From Cudoniella acicularis (Eukaryota > Ascomycota > Leotiomycetes > Helotiales > Helotiaceae): DNA of 64,000 nucleotides. Below, one piece after another: positions 48,470 through 61,604 of this stretch (positions are counted from its first letter, which is position 1; each line of letters opens with the position of its first letter). The position numbers and the translations under genes were made by a program. Below the pieces are notes generated by a model, which saw nothing but the letters and a program-made list of their open reading frames with translations, did not search any database and was not told the DNA's origin. The DNA lies in contig JAAMPI010000103.1 in NCBI GenBank assembly GCA_013054445.1, forward strand, positions 1 through 64,000, given 5' to 3'.

Positions 48470-49478
48470 TTAACCAGGTACAGTATCGAGACTCCCTTTT
48501 CCAACCGTCGAGGGGCTGGCGTCTGGACCTTTTTGTTGCCTCAATTTCTCCTCGAACTTCGCAAACTCAGCTATCGCAACTTCCTCTTCCTGGTCAAGTA
48601 TTTGTGTCACTCCTTGGACTTCCTCAATCTTGTATCAAATTAGCCTTTGGCGTAGATCCTGTGGTAACAAAACAACTCACATAATGCATCAACATTGACT
48701 CTATTCCATTTTTCAATGTAACAGTACTTGAGTCGCATGTTCTGCAAGCACCCCGTAGCTTCAATAATACCTGCCCATCCTCAAATCCCCGGAACTCTAT
48801 GTCTCCACCATCCTCTTGAATTGCCGGTCGAATTCGAGTTTCTAGCAGTTCCTTGATCGCCCCTACCACTTCACTATCATTCTCATTGTAGCTCAAGCTA
48901 TCTTCCTCGCCTCCCTCTTGACCACTCTCTCCGGACTTGTTCTCTGTTATGCTGACAATCGGCGATCCGGATGACACAGCTTCTGTGATGAGACTGAACA
49001 CTTCTGGCTTTACGTGTGCCCAGTTGGCGTCCGCAGCTTTGGTAACAGTAATGAAATCTGCACCATAGAAGACTGAGGTTATCTCGTCGATGTTCATCAA
49101 TTGAGCGGCAAGTGGTGATGGGTGCGGAGGTGAAATAGTCGATCGAGGATTGAGATATTCGAGGAAGGGCGATGATAAGCCAGGAGGTAGTATAGGGTGG
49201 TTTGGGAGGAATTTGAGGGCGTCGGGATTCGGGGTATTCTCCGTTTGGATGAAAATGCTGCGCGTGCCACCAACAGATGAAGGTTTGAGCATGCTAGAAG
49301 GCTGGTGAAGGGGCTGTAATGTCGGTCTCGTCCTCGCATTTGATGCCGCTATCGCCGGCAATCGCGTACTTTGATGTACACACCTCACGGCACTGTTGTG
49401 GAGGGGTAGGGCGGACTTTGCAGTTCGACTTTTTGAGAAGAGAGGGGCCACTGCGCGAGACATCCTAGCAGACGCCAT
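48470..49478 (-). CDS. NFU1: Mitochondrial iron-sulfur scaffold Nfu1
   Basis: Exons 49478-48681 and 48628-48470 give 318 aa. A basic, Ser/Ala-rich presequence covers about residues 1-72 (MASARMSRAVAPLFSKSR). The Nfu N-terminal domain follows (SIFIQTENTPNPDALKFLP ... FYGADFITVTKA). The NifU-like C-terminal domain holds the cluster-binding CRTC (Cys245, Cys248) within LRGACRTCDSSTVTLKNG. The intron after MLMHY must be removed to read IEEVQGVTQILDQEEEVA and an acidic tail ending DTVPG. Nfu1 delivers [4Fe-4S] clusters to lipoyl synthase and complex II in mitochondria. The gene is divergent from the HIT zinc-finger gene with 212 bases between. Confidence 0.96.
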
Positions 49479-49690
49479 TTTTCAGGATGGGACGGCTGAA
49501 GGTGCGTTGAGAGGTTTTCGTTGTTGAGGCTGTTCACAAATGCAAGAGTTGGAACAGTACAGAGGTACAGTAAGCCCCAGGTCGCCTCTTGAAGGCGTCA
49601 GCGGAACCCCGAAATTTCGAGAAGATCCCTGCAAGAAAGTTTGGCTCGGACGCGAAATATTCGCGCTCTCAGCCTCACCCCATCAACGTT
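49479..49690. promoter_or_regulatory. Short divergent promoter between NFU1 and the HIT-finger gene
   Basis: The 212 bases separate outward-facing start codons. They contain two nearby GTACAG(T) words (GAACAGTACAGAGGTACAGTA at about 49551-49572). No known factor is assigned. Confidence 0.35.
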
Positions 49691-50529
49691 ATGTCAACAA
49701 CCGCGATATCCAGCCATGATAGTGAACCGCACACAGCCACAGTAGCAGGTACTGCAATGCCGCCAGAAGATGGGACGATGATGGAAGGCAAAGTTGAGGA
49801 ATCGGCCACCCAAGGCGGGGGAACGGATGTGATATCGACCGAAAGCCAGGCGAAGACCGAGACTATGATTCCAGTCGCAAAGCTTTGCGGGGTCTGTAAG
49901 GTGAAAGAGTGGAAGTACAAATGCAGCCGTTGCTATCTACCATAGTAAGTTGTTGTCCCTCCTACAAATCTAACAAACTGACATCAACAAGTTGTTCCAT
50001 CGCGTGTTCTACGGTCCACAAAGCCACCCATCCTGCCTCTGACACTGCACCCGGAACAAAATACAGAAGCAACACGCCCCCAAAAGCTAACAATATCGAT
50101 GTCCCACGCCCAGGTACTGTCGCTGCAGCTGGCTTCCGAGGACCGTTTGCGGCTCTAGATGAGTCTAAAGAACTACAAATACTATTTAAAACGTTCCCGC
50201 GACTTCCATCTCAACTAGAGGAGATAGACGCAGCTACTCTACCCCCCGCGAATTCAGACGAAATCGATTCTCTTCCAGGAACTAGAAAGAAGGGCGGTAA
50301 ATTAGAACTTTGGAATCGTGACCGAGGCCTCCAGAAAGGAGTCGAAGCGCTACGTCGGGCAAAGGAAGCCTATGGGAAAGACGGGGAAGGTGTCAGAGAG
50401 TTTTCGAAACTCGTATTACAGATTTTGTCTGGAGAAGAGAATTCCAGCGTAGCTGAAGCAATTCAAAACGAAATTGCAGAAGAAAACGCCAGGATTATCT
50501 CCCTCCTCCTCAACCACGAAACAAAATGA
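49691..50529 (+). CDS. HIT-type zinc-finger protein (ZNHIT3/Hit1-like)
   Basis: Exons 49691-49944 and 49992-50529 give 263 aa. The eight zinc ligands read C66, C69, C78, C81, C86, C90, H94 and H98 (LCGVCKVKEWKYKCSRCYLP, then YCSIACSTVHKATH), the exact zf-HIT spacing. The acidic, low-complexity N-terminus of ~60 residues is unusual for Hit1, and the region after the finger includes LDESKELQILFKTFPRLPSQL and a helical C-terminus. Hit1/ZNHIT3 proteins assist Rsa1/NUFIP in box C/D snoRNP assembly. An in-frame ATG at 49589 would add 34 residues but leave almost no leader, so the later ATG is preferred. Confidence 0.88.
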
Positions 50530-50853
50530 AAGGTCACCTTCAGAGGAGACGTAGCAGATATGGACGATCATATTACATCTCCACCATGCAATGTCTTTCG
50601 TATCGATGGGAATTGTGACAGGATGGTCGGCTAGGGGCAAGTGGTAAGAAGAGAATTTATGTGTTTGTACACGCTGACAGTAGTTCACAGCAACACAAGC
50701 ATTTGATACTGCTATCTGAGAGCTGGATATGACTTGAGTTAAATCATGAACTGGTCTCAGACAGCTCTTCATTAGATTCATGATAATTCGATTTGGGAGC
50801 CCATAACGCCGTACCCAGGGACATGTAAGTATCCAGCGTCAAGCCATAATACG
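50530..50853. other. Intergenic: convergent 3' flanks
   Basis: The 324 bases lie between the HIT-finger gene (+) and an unknown gene (-) that end toward each other. A 121-codon minus-strand ORF overlaps here but shows no domain. Confidence 0.4.
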
Positions 50854-51805
50854 TTAACTTGGATGACGCTTGAAGCGAGCCAGAAATCTCGTCCTGACTT
50901 TTTCTGGAGGTGACCCCGAGTCCGCCTCAACCGTATCGCTCTTGTTCTGCCTGACACTCCTCTCCCTCTTAACTTTCATAATCCAACTAGGCTCTTTCTT
51001 TCTTAGGAAAGGACTCGACGACTCCTTTTTTTGCTGCCTGTTGTCGATATCATCGTCTCGTTGCGCCCAGTCGTTACGGTCCTTTGCATCATGCACCGGC
51101 TTGGTTCTTGGCCTTGCAGTTACATGAACCTCCTCCTCATCCGAAAATAGATCCCCGGCACTTGAAGGACGAAGTGCCTTGTTCACTGAGTGACTTCTCA
51201 AGTGTGAGGCCTCTGCCCGGAACGTCCGTTGGGGTGGTTTGTAAATATCGCGATCAATATCCACCTCGATTGCCTCTTTCATGTCGTGGTTCCATTGAAA
51301 TTGATTACGAGTTCTCAGCAAGTCTCTTTCGATTATTGCATGATCCATGGCTTGGGTTTTTCTGAGACTTGTTGTGTTATATCCATATTCCGAGTCTTCT
51401 AGGTGAAGAAGTTCCAGATGGGTTTTAAGAGCAGGCTGCGCCAATTTATGGATTTGTCGAAGTACTTCTGGTGTGGTAGTCCTTTCGAATGCTGCAGCGG
51501 CGACGGTTGGAACGTGGTGATAAGTAGTGGCAGCAGCTTTGGCTGCTCTAGCTTCACGACGGCGCTCCGCTCTCGCCTTCTGCTCCACTACGTGAGCAGT
51601 AAGTCGGCGGCTCAACTCTTCTGGGTCGAATGGTTCGCCCTGTTTCGGCTTCCGCCTTGCGGTGCTGCCCTTAGCTTCGCGAAGAGGATAGGTCATGGAT
51701 CTGGCTGGTTTTAACTGCTCCTGATTAGAGATTGCATGGGCGTAGAGTTTGTGATATACTTACAACAGGCCGCTCTGTGGAGGGCAATGCAACGACTGCC
51801 GCCAT
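50854..51805 (-). CDS. Unrecognised basic, helical protein
   Basis: Exons 51805-51764 and 51720-50854 give 302 aa. The intron has a strong GTAAGT donor and a CAG acceptor, and supplies a short first exon (MAAVVALPSTERPV). The protein is Arg/Lys/Glu-rich. A long helical basic region (LSRRLTAHVVEQKARAERRR, EARAAKAAA) comes first, then LRQIHKLAQPALKTHLELL, and MDHAIIERDLLRTRNQFQWN is the most structured-looking block. The C-terminus is polar with basic clusters (FLARFKRHPS). No family is recognised; the composition suggests a nuclear or spindle/chromatin-associated coiled-coil protein. The open frame over 289 codons plus a clean intron support a real gene. Confidence 0.7.
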
Positions 51806-54800
51806 AACGAGGATTTGCGCCGACACGCTATATAAGAAAAACACTGGTATCTCAGGTGTACATGTACACTTGCGAAACAGAGCGTTTCAGGGCGGGCTTG
51901 GTGTGTGTGTTGCGAAGAACGAGGCACAACAGAAGGTCTTAAATACTTAAGCATGTACAGTACGACCTCAAGGTGGAAGGGGAATGCCGTGGTACAAGTA
52001 GGATACCAAGGTAAAAATGCGAGCGCCACAAACGGTGGAGCAGCGCGCTAGAAAGCACGGGCTCCTCTCAGAATGGCTAGGTCTCGGTCATTTTATGAGT
52101 TCATTGAAATTGGGTCACGATCCATGGGGGATTCGGCTAGATCAGGGGTCCTTGGGGAGGTCTGAGGTCTGAGGAGAAGCCAGGGTGCCAGAGGCCCGGA
52201 TGCAGCTTAAACTGTCGGCAATGGTCCCGGACTACTCCGTAAGGACGGCAATATCTCTTCATCTGACGCACATGCGCTGAAAGCGCGCAATGAGTATTAT
52301 TTCAGTGTGGAGCGATATCGCCAGAGCCACAGATGCCCAAAAGGAAGTATTATTATTGTTGTTGTTATTATATACATTATATGTGCTCTTCCTGCAGAAG
52401 AGCGGAAACACTAGTTGCGGTCAACGGTGAAGGACTAAGCTGAAGCTGAGCCCGCGTATGGCTGCTTGTGACCTCCACAGCGCCCCAGCAGTCACGACTT
52501 ATTGACCCATGCCGACGGAGCCGCCTAGATTGGGAATTGCATATCTTGCCGTAAGCGTCGCGAATCTGCGGTACGGCTTGATCTCAGATTCTCACCTCAT
52601 CTTTCTGCGAGTGGCGGCCGTTTTCCCTCCTTGCTTCATTATTCCAGTATTTCACTTCTCAAACCTTCTGCAGTGCAACATCCGCAGCAATGGTTGGACA
52701 GCCTTCAACTGCCTTCAATTTCTACTCTGAAAACCCAAGCCATAAACTGCGGCCGATCACAATCCGAATCCAGCCAACAATAGCACCAATGCACCACGGG
52801 CACGGGTCAGACTTCGGTTTATTTGGACGCCTGAGCATATCATTTGGTGGGGAACCATGTCATTTCAGTTTGGATCGTCGAGTCGACGCTTGCCATTGTC
52901 TCTCAATTCCTAGCTGTTCACGCGACCTGCTGTGCGTGCTTTGGGACGCTCGCCGCGGCTGCAGGAAACAACGACACACCAAACTTGGAGAACAACAACA
53001 CGTTTAGAGATTTCGTTTAAAGAATTCCATCTATGGTCAATAGATGTGTGGAAGACTCATAGCCTCAAATCTCTTACCAGGGAATTAATCGTGGGGTAAG
53101 AGGACCCTTTTCAAAGTCTCACAGCTTTTGGTTACCCCATCTTAGCTTTGATCAATGGATGATCGTTGATCCACTGGCAAGGGTGCGTGCAGCGGAGAGC
53201 ACACCGCCTTCCAAAATTCCCCTCGGGGTCGGTCCTTATCCACTTTCCACCTGTACAAGCTGTGCATCCTGATCTCACCGGTAGACGTCTACATCCGAGG
53301 GCATCGCAACAAAATGCTCGAAGAAATTTCGTTTCAGCTCTTTTGTTTTGCGTCATCTCCACATTTTGCCGACGTGAGTGTTTGAAGAATTGTTGTGGCT
53401 GCTGCATATCAGGAGGTTGATTGGTCAAGCCATCATCTCACAGCTTCTCACTTACGAAGTAAACAACTGGAGCAATTTCATGAAAGAGCCAACCCCACGA
53501 TAGAATTTCAGATGAGACGCTCTGCAACCAACATGTCTAAATATTCTAGATTTTCCTGGAATTTCCATGCTTTCTTATGTCATTCACAAGATCTCACATT
53601 GCGAATTCAGTTCGAGTCTGCTTTTTGAGATTGCCGAATTTGCCCTCTCCCTATCAGATCGAGCATCGTGGTACGGAGCACAGCAATGTGCTAATTGAGC
53701 CTGAAGACGTCGCACCCGCCGGCAGAAACGACTCTCTCTCCCTCATGTATGACAACTGTGCTCGACCGAGTCCGTGCTCTCTTCATTTCTCACAGCATTC
53801 TCTCTTTCCCACATATCCGATTCCGTCAAGAAGACGACGCAACACGGTGTATTTGTGGGGAACACACATTGCGTCAAGAGAGACGTCATGAATCCACTCA
53901 AAACAGATCTTGGTTTGCAAATCGTAGATGGTTTCTATTTTAGGGGTGCAAACAGATGTATGGTACCGTGTATGGGTATGTCATAGTCATCATCCCGAAA
54001 TCGCCGGACCCCCTTTTTTTCCCGGCCCGCTGCCCGTCAACAGACGCTTCTGGGCACACCACGGGACTGGGTTCTGACATGACATGCATCCATCGACTCT
54101 AAAATGACTTCACATCCTCAATTCTCAACATTGCCTGCATGCACTTACAATATTAACACGATTCAGCAGAAGTTTTATGAGAGTGAGTGTTGAATCGGTC
54201 TAGATCCTGGGGATTTAATAATGGAAGAGTTATTCCTGCACCGGCTTTGACCTTTGTTTCCTTTCGTTCTTGAGGAGGGTTTCGTTCCGTTTTCATAATA
54301 TGCATGCGGGGTATTGCTATACTGAGGGCCTTTTCAGGGATTAGGGGAGAAAATTCAAGAGGGGCTGGGAGAATCTTGGCGGGGTGCATGGTGCATGGTG
54401 CATTCATTGCTCGGGGGGGCTGGGTCAATAATACATTTCTTATTGCCAGCAATTATAAGGTTTTCGGAGATTGGGGAAGGCGGGGTAGACGATTTGAGGA
54501 GGGGTAATTACTCCGTACAAGAGGAAGTTCAATATCTTACCTACTGTGAGTCGTCACGGGAGCTCCATAAAAGTTAATATTTGCAACCTTTGACTCAGAA
54601 AGCTGCATGAAATGGTTTAAGGGGTTGGAATAAAATTTACGATATAAATTCTAATTCTGATACCCTCACAGTCTCTCGGTCAATAGCCCTCGATGTGAAG
54701 CCCGACCAGATGCCGCAAAGCTCAATATCTTGTTATCTGATATTGTTTCATGCCAATAGGGTCAAGTAACCCCAACTGGAGTAGCACTCATAGACTACCC

Positions 54801-55327
54801 GGTTTCTGTCGTCTGCCGGTATTTCCCCTTACTACCTTACCTTGTCCTTAAAAGGAATTTGATATTTGTAAAGGAAACGAAATCCTAAACACGCCCTTGT
54901 GGGCGTACCAAATAAGTCGGCATATCCAAATGTTTGAAAGCTAAAACCGCCAAGATTGATATGTGTTTCAGAGATGTGCTCAAGAGCTGCAGTATAACCA
55001 GCCATCAGCCCTTGATGCTCCAGACGGAAGAAAGGCGCTTTGGGTAAACGAGGCCGACCTCTATACAGCATCAAACAAATGCCCTCAACAGCTTCATGTG
55101 CATGAAGTTAGAATTGATATATCTATAATTGGAAAAAGGGTGTATGTAAGTAGAAGCCGCATGCCGCATATCGTAAAGATCCTTGCACTATATGCTGCCT
55201 GAAATGCGTGGTAGATTATTTCTGAAACCATGGAAATTTTTTCTTCCCAAAATCTGTTGGACCGGAGGAGCTTTCCAACTGCAGACTTCGTTGGTATATA
55301 TCCTGAGAAAGTGTTAGCTTCTGCAGT
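51806..55327. other. Gene-poor 3.5-kb interval
   Basis: No complete gene is supported. A (TAT)n-(TGT)n microsatellite lies at about 52348-52372. A GTACAGTA word lies at 51955-51962. Several overlapping ORFs of 70-105 codons around 52509-53943 have no domain character. A protein-like minus frame at 54832-55074 is listed separately. Confidence 0.45.
54832..55074 (-). pseudogene. Possible coding relic
   Basis: An 80-codon frame reads KAPFFRLEHQGLMAGYTAAL, then EHISETHINLGGFSFQTFGY and FGTPTRACLGFRFLYKY. It has the mix of aromatic, glycine and charged residues expected of a folded protein, but no flanking exons or family could be found. It may be a gene remnant or chance. Confidence 0.2.
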
Positions 55328-58300
55328 CTACTTTGTAGGGATAATTGTTACCTCGTCATCAACAGGCATCCTACAATCTAGTATAAGCTCTCGAGCTGCA
55401 TCGTGCCTGTTGAGATTTGGGTATGGCATCACTTGACTCTTCATAATCGGTACGATGACCTCAGAGAGAACCTCAAATTTCTTCCAATTGATTCGCTCTC
55501 CGTTGGCGCCAACAAATGTTCTGCTACCCTCTTCTGCAGAGACAAGATCTCGTCGATGTAGCGGAATAAAGGGGATGCGTGGTAATGGTGAGTTCTCCCA
55601 AGCCAAACGGTAAGCAAAATGACTCTTTTGGCTGCCCATCAGCAGCACAAGTCGCATGAAACGCTTTTGGACCTCAGCAGGGACCAGCATTCTGGTTTGC
55701 GCCAAACGGTGAATGGCGCTTCCGTTAATACCAGCAAGAACGGCGGCAAGGCCATTGTAATTGTTCAATTGACGTAATTTTAAAGCAATGGTCATAAATT
55801 TCTCCAGCATCTGAGCTCTGTGCTTAGCTTTGTCCCTCATTAATATCATATTCGCAACCCAATGTGCGATGTGATTAAAATGATTAATCATTCGATTGAC
55901 ATTGGCTAAGCTTTTGCACTTTTCCTTTTGTTCTAGCGGAAGACTGACATGACGGACAAGATCTCGCAGGCGGATCGAAGAAAACATCACCCAATCTATC
56001 CTGGTCATCTCGTCCGCAATATCATCCTCGGCGGTGTCCATAAAAATATGATATCGGAATTTGGTGAGGGGGAGTGTGGCTTTTGGCACCATTGTAGCCG
56101 CCTCCTTTTCATAATCTTCAACGGTATGAAAGGATGAGGATAATGTCTGATTCGGTGAGTCAGGACGAGTTGAAGTTGTGGAATCATCCTTTGAAACTAA
56201 ACGTTCCATACTCTCGCCTGCTTCTTCGTTCACGTGTAAATTTTCAATTTCCTCTTCAACTTCGGCTTTTTGATTTGTCTTCCGCCTGATCGGGGAAGTC
56301 GGTACAGATTCCGCAAGGCTACCTGTTTCACTCTCAACATCTGCATCGGTCCGGGCCCAACCTGTATCGTCATCCTCGAAAACTCGAGATTGAAGCTGCG
56401 TTCGCATTTCTTGTGCTGCAGCCGCAAACACAGGCTCGCCTGATAAGTGATTGATGAATGCATCAAGATTGCGGCTCGTAGAGCGGCTAGCGAAATCCCC
56501 TGGATAGGTTGAAACCCATTTGGCAATGACAGTTATGATTCGCAGCTGAGTTGCAGTCCGTGTCAAGTAATGCGTATTCTTGTCGTCCGCAATACGCTCC
56601 AAGCGGCCCAAAATTGCTGAGAATAGCTCACCTGGTGCAGCAAATTTTCTATATAGACAGAGGAAAATGTCGGAAAAGTTGTTATCGGCCCGAGACATGT
56701 TTTGACCTAGAAGGCGGTCCACAAGCTCATCAAAAGTTACTCCAGCAACTTTTGCAGGTTTGTCAAAGAAGCTGTCATCATTTCGTTGTAAAATTGGAGT
56801 GTCGTCAGAGTAACGATAGGCGGAGTCAGCATCAGACTCTTCCATGTCGAGAAAAGAATTATCTACAGCTCTTCCCGGTGAGGGCAAAGGGGAACGTTGG
56901 TTTTGGCTAGGCAACAACTTGCTATTTGAATCATAGCTTTGGAAGCTATCTTGTCGGAACGCCGGGTGAGATGAAAGTGGCGGTGCATCATGCGGGTTCG
57001 GAAGCGTAAATTGTTGAGACAGATTAGTTCGACCATTGGATCTGGACAAGGGGGGTTGGTTGCGTGAAGAGACTGGAGGCGGTGAGGGGAAGCCTCGAGA
57101 CAGTAACGAGAATTCAGAGCTTGCACGACTATGCTTTGATTGTTGACTAAGAGGTCTCGAAGTCGCTGGATCTGGGGGAGTCTCCAGATGCGCTGAAGAG
57201 ATAGCTCTTCGACGAGAGGTTGGGGGTTCTGGAGGAGTACTCGCTGCTGTGCATTTTGTTAGCATTTACAGATATCAACTTTATACCTTGCCCTTCTACA
57301 ACGTTTCTTAAGTCCAAAATTTACGACAAAGTAAAATCTGTAGATGGAAATCTAATAGGAGCCAAATTATGACACTTCATCATTGAACGAAGGTAAGGAA
57401 GTGACTGGATGAGAACGGCAAACTGACCATTTCTATTTGCCATAATAGCTCTCAACATAGATGAAAGACACAATCTTGCACTTTCAGGCACATTCGCAGC
57501 GGTCTTTACAGCCTCAACACATGAATGGCAGGCAGATTCCATACTCTCAACGTCAATCTGGCGGGTGTTTTCTGGATTATCGCATTTGCAGGAAACGAGA
57601 ATTGTCGGCAAGGACGAGTTTCTAAGTCCGTCTGAGACGCCAATTAGCTTCATGGCAATCTTGGATTTCAAGGACCATACTCAGTGTTTGCGGAAGCGCC
57701 GCAATACTTTCCCTATTCATAACATCGTAGAGTAATAGAGCGCCATCCATGCGTGGTACAATATGGCCATTGATCTGCTTTGGCCATTCAATGCGGCGAT
57801 CGGCAACGATATCAAAGGATTCTAGGTCCAACTCAATGAGGCTGACGGTATAAACCACATTGTCCACCGACATCCGAAGACTGGAAGCAATAGAGGTCGG
57901 CAGGCTCCGCAGCCCAAGCGCTCGTTGTATAAGTGTACTTTTCCCCACCCCATTGCTCCCAATGATTGCAATATTTATATCAGACATCCCACTTCTCGAC
58001 TGTGGCTAAATTTGACGGTTTGCATTAGTCTAACGTCTTCGAGATCGGAGAACAGTTCTTACCGGAAGATTCACGGAATTGTCGACAGAAGATCTTTTCG
58101 TTGAACGCGGGGGAGGATCATCGGATACATCCTCCTCCTCCTGATAGTGGCCCGAGTAAGTTGCAGATTTCAACTCCTTTGTCTGCAAGACCGATTGGGG
58201 TGTTTGATAGTTCCTGAAGAATGGATCATCCAGCACGGATACTACGCTACCGCGGTGACTGTATGCATTAAGTTCTTCGTCCGTAATGGAGGGTGGCTCT

Positions 58301-58527
58301 CGCGCAGAAGGGACTAGGGGAGCAGAGCTTGTTCGCGTTCCGAGGGCTGGTCTGGCGCTGCGAGGCGTTGCGTTGTTTGCAACTGAGGTTGAGGTTGTTG
58401 GAGAGGTTTTTGGAGAGGTTTTTGGAGACGGCTCTCCTCGGTGTGATTGCGAATCGCGAGAGCTGTTCGACGGCCTGGCGCGCGCCAGTTTCGTGCGCGC
58501 TGGGAGAAGGCCCACCTCGTCGTCCAT
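55328..58527 (-). CDS. Ras guanine-nucleotide exchange factor with N-terminal GTPase-like domain
   Basis: Exons 58527-58063, 57999-57681, 57631-57428 and 57246-55328 give 968 aa; all phases agree. The Ser/Thr/Pro-rich N-terminus (1-155) is disordered. Residues ~160-330 form a Ras-like fold: P-loop GSNGVGKS (169-176), GALLLYDVMNRESIAALPQT, and at the G4 position SCKCD (275-279) where NKxD is expected. A disordered linker follows. A REM domain lies at about 498-623 (FDELVDRLLGQNMSRADNN) and the Cdc25-type RasGEF domain at about 718-953 (MTRIDWVMFSSIRLRDLVRH, NVNRMINHFNHIAHWVANMI, KLRQLNNYNGLAAVLAGING). It should activate Ras- or Rap-type GTPases. The TTG-led frame upstream of 58527 lacks an ATG. 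The third intron is 181 nt. Confidence 0.88.
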
Positions 58528-61500
58528 CACGGAATCGAGGAAACTTATTAAGTCCCTGGCCCAAACGTTGATCGTAAGTCGGTCCGGACTTGGTCGGGTT
58601 CTCCACAAACTCGGAACTCCACCTTGATATACAGGACAAGTACCCAGGTACAGGCTGAAGCTCAGGCGGTCGGCAGGTCCCAGCTGTTCCTTTGGCTCTC
58701 GAGACTCATGCTCGGATGAAATGGTGCGGTTCGTTGTTGATTGCAGCAGAAGGTGGTGTGTATTAGAACTTGGGCGGCGAGCGAGGCATGGTCAAGATGA
58801 AGTGATTATCTCTCCCAGAGACGGTTCCCGGTGTAATGCGATGCATACACGGGCGCTGCCTGTGTGCAGCGCCCACTCTCCCACTGTAGCGGAGCGGACC
58901 TCGCGAGTCGCGGGGCACCTGAAGGGTTGAAGCACCTTTCCGGGAGGCATGTTGCTCAAGAACCCGCATTCATTGGTTGATGTGGCATGCAGTTGCAAAC
59001 TCCTTGCCAGCCAGGGTGAGCAGCACTGCACTTTTGTTTGTGTCGAAGTGCTCCGTACGGTATCGCAACCGGTACCACGCCTAAAAAGAAAGTCTGGAAG
59101 GCCACATCAAACAACGCGCAATTGGACCTGGGAAGAACAAAATGCCGTATGAGGCTGGCCAGCGGCGTCATTGATCCAACAAAAGCAAAAGCTTTCAGGT
59201 AGTCACCCTCTAAGCCAGTCACTCTCTTTCCGTGCCTGGGTGATGATGAAGTACCGGCAGCCAAACGTGCAGGCCGGCTTCAACGTGGGGTCTCCCGTTC
59301 CCACTAAATCTCCTTCCTTTGAAGACCTCTTCAATTCATTATTTCGCTTCCTCAAACTTGTTGTACAATGGCCACGGAAAATGGCGTAAGGCTAAAACAT
59401 GGCGGATTGTGCTTTTTACTAACGTGTTGCTATTGGCGGTACCTGGACGGCCCAGCTTTACCAAACAAATGTACTTCTTGATGCAGAAGTATTGGACCTG
59501 TAGAGACGCCAAAAGCAGTCTGAAAAGCTATCACGTCCAATTTCGGGGACGCCGTTCGTTTTCGCGCCCTTTAAGCCTTGAGAGATTGTATGCTTTCCAC
59601 CATTCTGCATTCTGCATTCTCTGATGTTTCCAAAAATCACCCTTTCATATATACGGTTTCAGATCAGTAAGACGAATTAACCAGTCTATTATAGTATACA
59701 GCAAAAATAACATTATTCTGATTTAATTTCTAAACCCCAAAAGCGAGATTTGGTCGCATTGTCAATTATCGCATTTTGGGTTATCGTTTTTCTTTGCAGC
59801 GGCGAGTCATCACCATCCTCGTCTGCGATAGACATTGAGACGACAACCCGAAAAGCCGGCAACGGAGTTAGGAAAGAAGAGAGAGGAGAGCAGAGGTAGT
59901 AGGGTAAGGAAGGGAATTGTCATCGCTTTTATGTAGTTGTGATTTTCCGTCTATTCTGTGCCACGTGCAAGGAGCGACTTCCATGATAGCATGGGGAGAA
60001 AAGGAGAGTAGATCTGTATACCGTGATTTGTAAAGAGAGCCTTGAGACAATAAAATAAAGTAAATATTGGGCTTTGAATTAAGCTCCATTGTCGAAAATA
60101 ACAAGATAAAATATGGCGATGAAGTTCCGAACGACTCGGTTTACACAACTTTACGGTGAAGGCTACTCAATTTCCAACGGTCAAATGAATAAGGCTGTCT
60201 GCTAGTGAGCTGAGTCAGGATATTTTCAGAGACGAGAAGATATCAGAAGCCAACAAGTGAGATAAACCGATTGCAGACTATAACTACTTTTTTTTTTTGA
60301 GAGTGTTGGGATTAAAATAATGAAGAATGAAGACACAGAGAAGTGGGGAACCCCGGAAACGTCACGTATATATACATCTTTTGGATAATTTCTGGCTCTT
60401 CAAAATTCATAAAAACCGTACTGACATCGACCGTGCGGGCTAAACGTATAGTACCATAGTATTGCAAGCAAACATCTGGAAAGAAGGCAAGAAATTAGGC
60501 GACAGCCTTCCAACATTACCAGTCGGGAGTCCAATGTTTAGGCGGGTTGTTGTGACTACTATTGGTTGAAGGTAAGAGCATTAATTTTGACATATGTACC
60601 CAAATTCTTGAAAAATATAAATCGCTTAAAGCAGGTAAAATATCATGAGCCCTGCTACGCACAATATCTTACTGTGGTTGGTCCAACTTCTTAGGCTCAA
60701 ACCTTCAAATGGCAAAACGAAAAAAATCTGAACTTGAGAATTTGAGAAACGCGCATTAAGAGTCATAAACCTTATCGTCTGATTGTTTTCTCTGTCTACT
60801 AAGTGATATTTCTAGCTCGTGCTTCTCTCTACTTGAGATCCTGTTCGATTCTCTTCGGTATCCTCATGCCTCAATGTTTCTCAGGGCAGTTCTACAAGGT
60901 ATCCCTCCGAATATTAGATCTCTCCACATTTTACTTACTCATTCATGACTGTCCATGTGTGCCATATAAAAGACTTGTACCAAAAGTGTTGGGCATAATG
61001 GGATGAAAGAAAGTATCAAACCACACATTCGATAATTCCCCCAAGACTTGGGAAGTCGAAGTGGGAAATGTAGTTCTATACTTATAGAATACATGAATTT
61101 CAACTAGGTAAAATGTAACCCGGTCAAACTCCTGAAAGTATTGAAGACCATGGCGAAAGAGAAAATAAAACCCGTGTCTCGCACTTCCTCCCAGCAGCCA
61201 TATAGATTCGTATCTTCAAGAAAGAATCTCAAAGTTATGACATTCTAATGTACAGCTGGTATGTGTATACAAGACAGACTCTAAAAACGCCTCCCAATGA
61301 TTAAACCGTGGTATAATCTCTATTCATCCGATGTATTGTACACAGCGTCGGGAGCAGATAGCGCGCGCTGCAATGCTATCGTTTATCCCATCATCCGCGC
61401 CGTGGCGGTATCTAAGTGTGTCATAATGGCCTGCCCACGCTCCTCACAACTCGAGTTTAAAAATCGTTCATCCACTTCCTCAGACTTCTTTCCGCTGCCT

Positions 61501-61604
61501 CAAATCATGGTGCTTTCATGCCTATGTCATGCATCTTCCAGGTATTCCAATCTCATACAGCTATACTCCCATCGGTAATTGGGCACTGGTATCCGCATTT
61601 TCCA
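58528..61604. other. Gene-poor 3.1-kb interval
   Basis: The GC-richer left part is the RasGEF promoter region. From about 59640 on it is AT-rich with an A/T-run near 60290. ORFs of 60-100 codons occur on both strands without domain character. No repeat, tRNA or mobile element is seen. Confidence 0.45.

Noticed and set aside
49589..49690. Upstream in-frame ATG of the HIT-finger gene
   Set aside because: The added 34 residues look random and would leave only about 110 bases for the shared promoter; the later ATG is preferred.
52509..53943. Cluster of ORFs of 70-105 codons
   Set aside because: Mutually overlapping, on both strands, with no conserved motif or consistent splice pattern.
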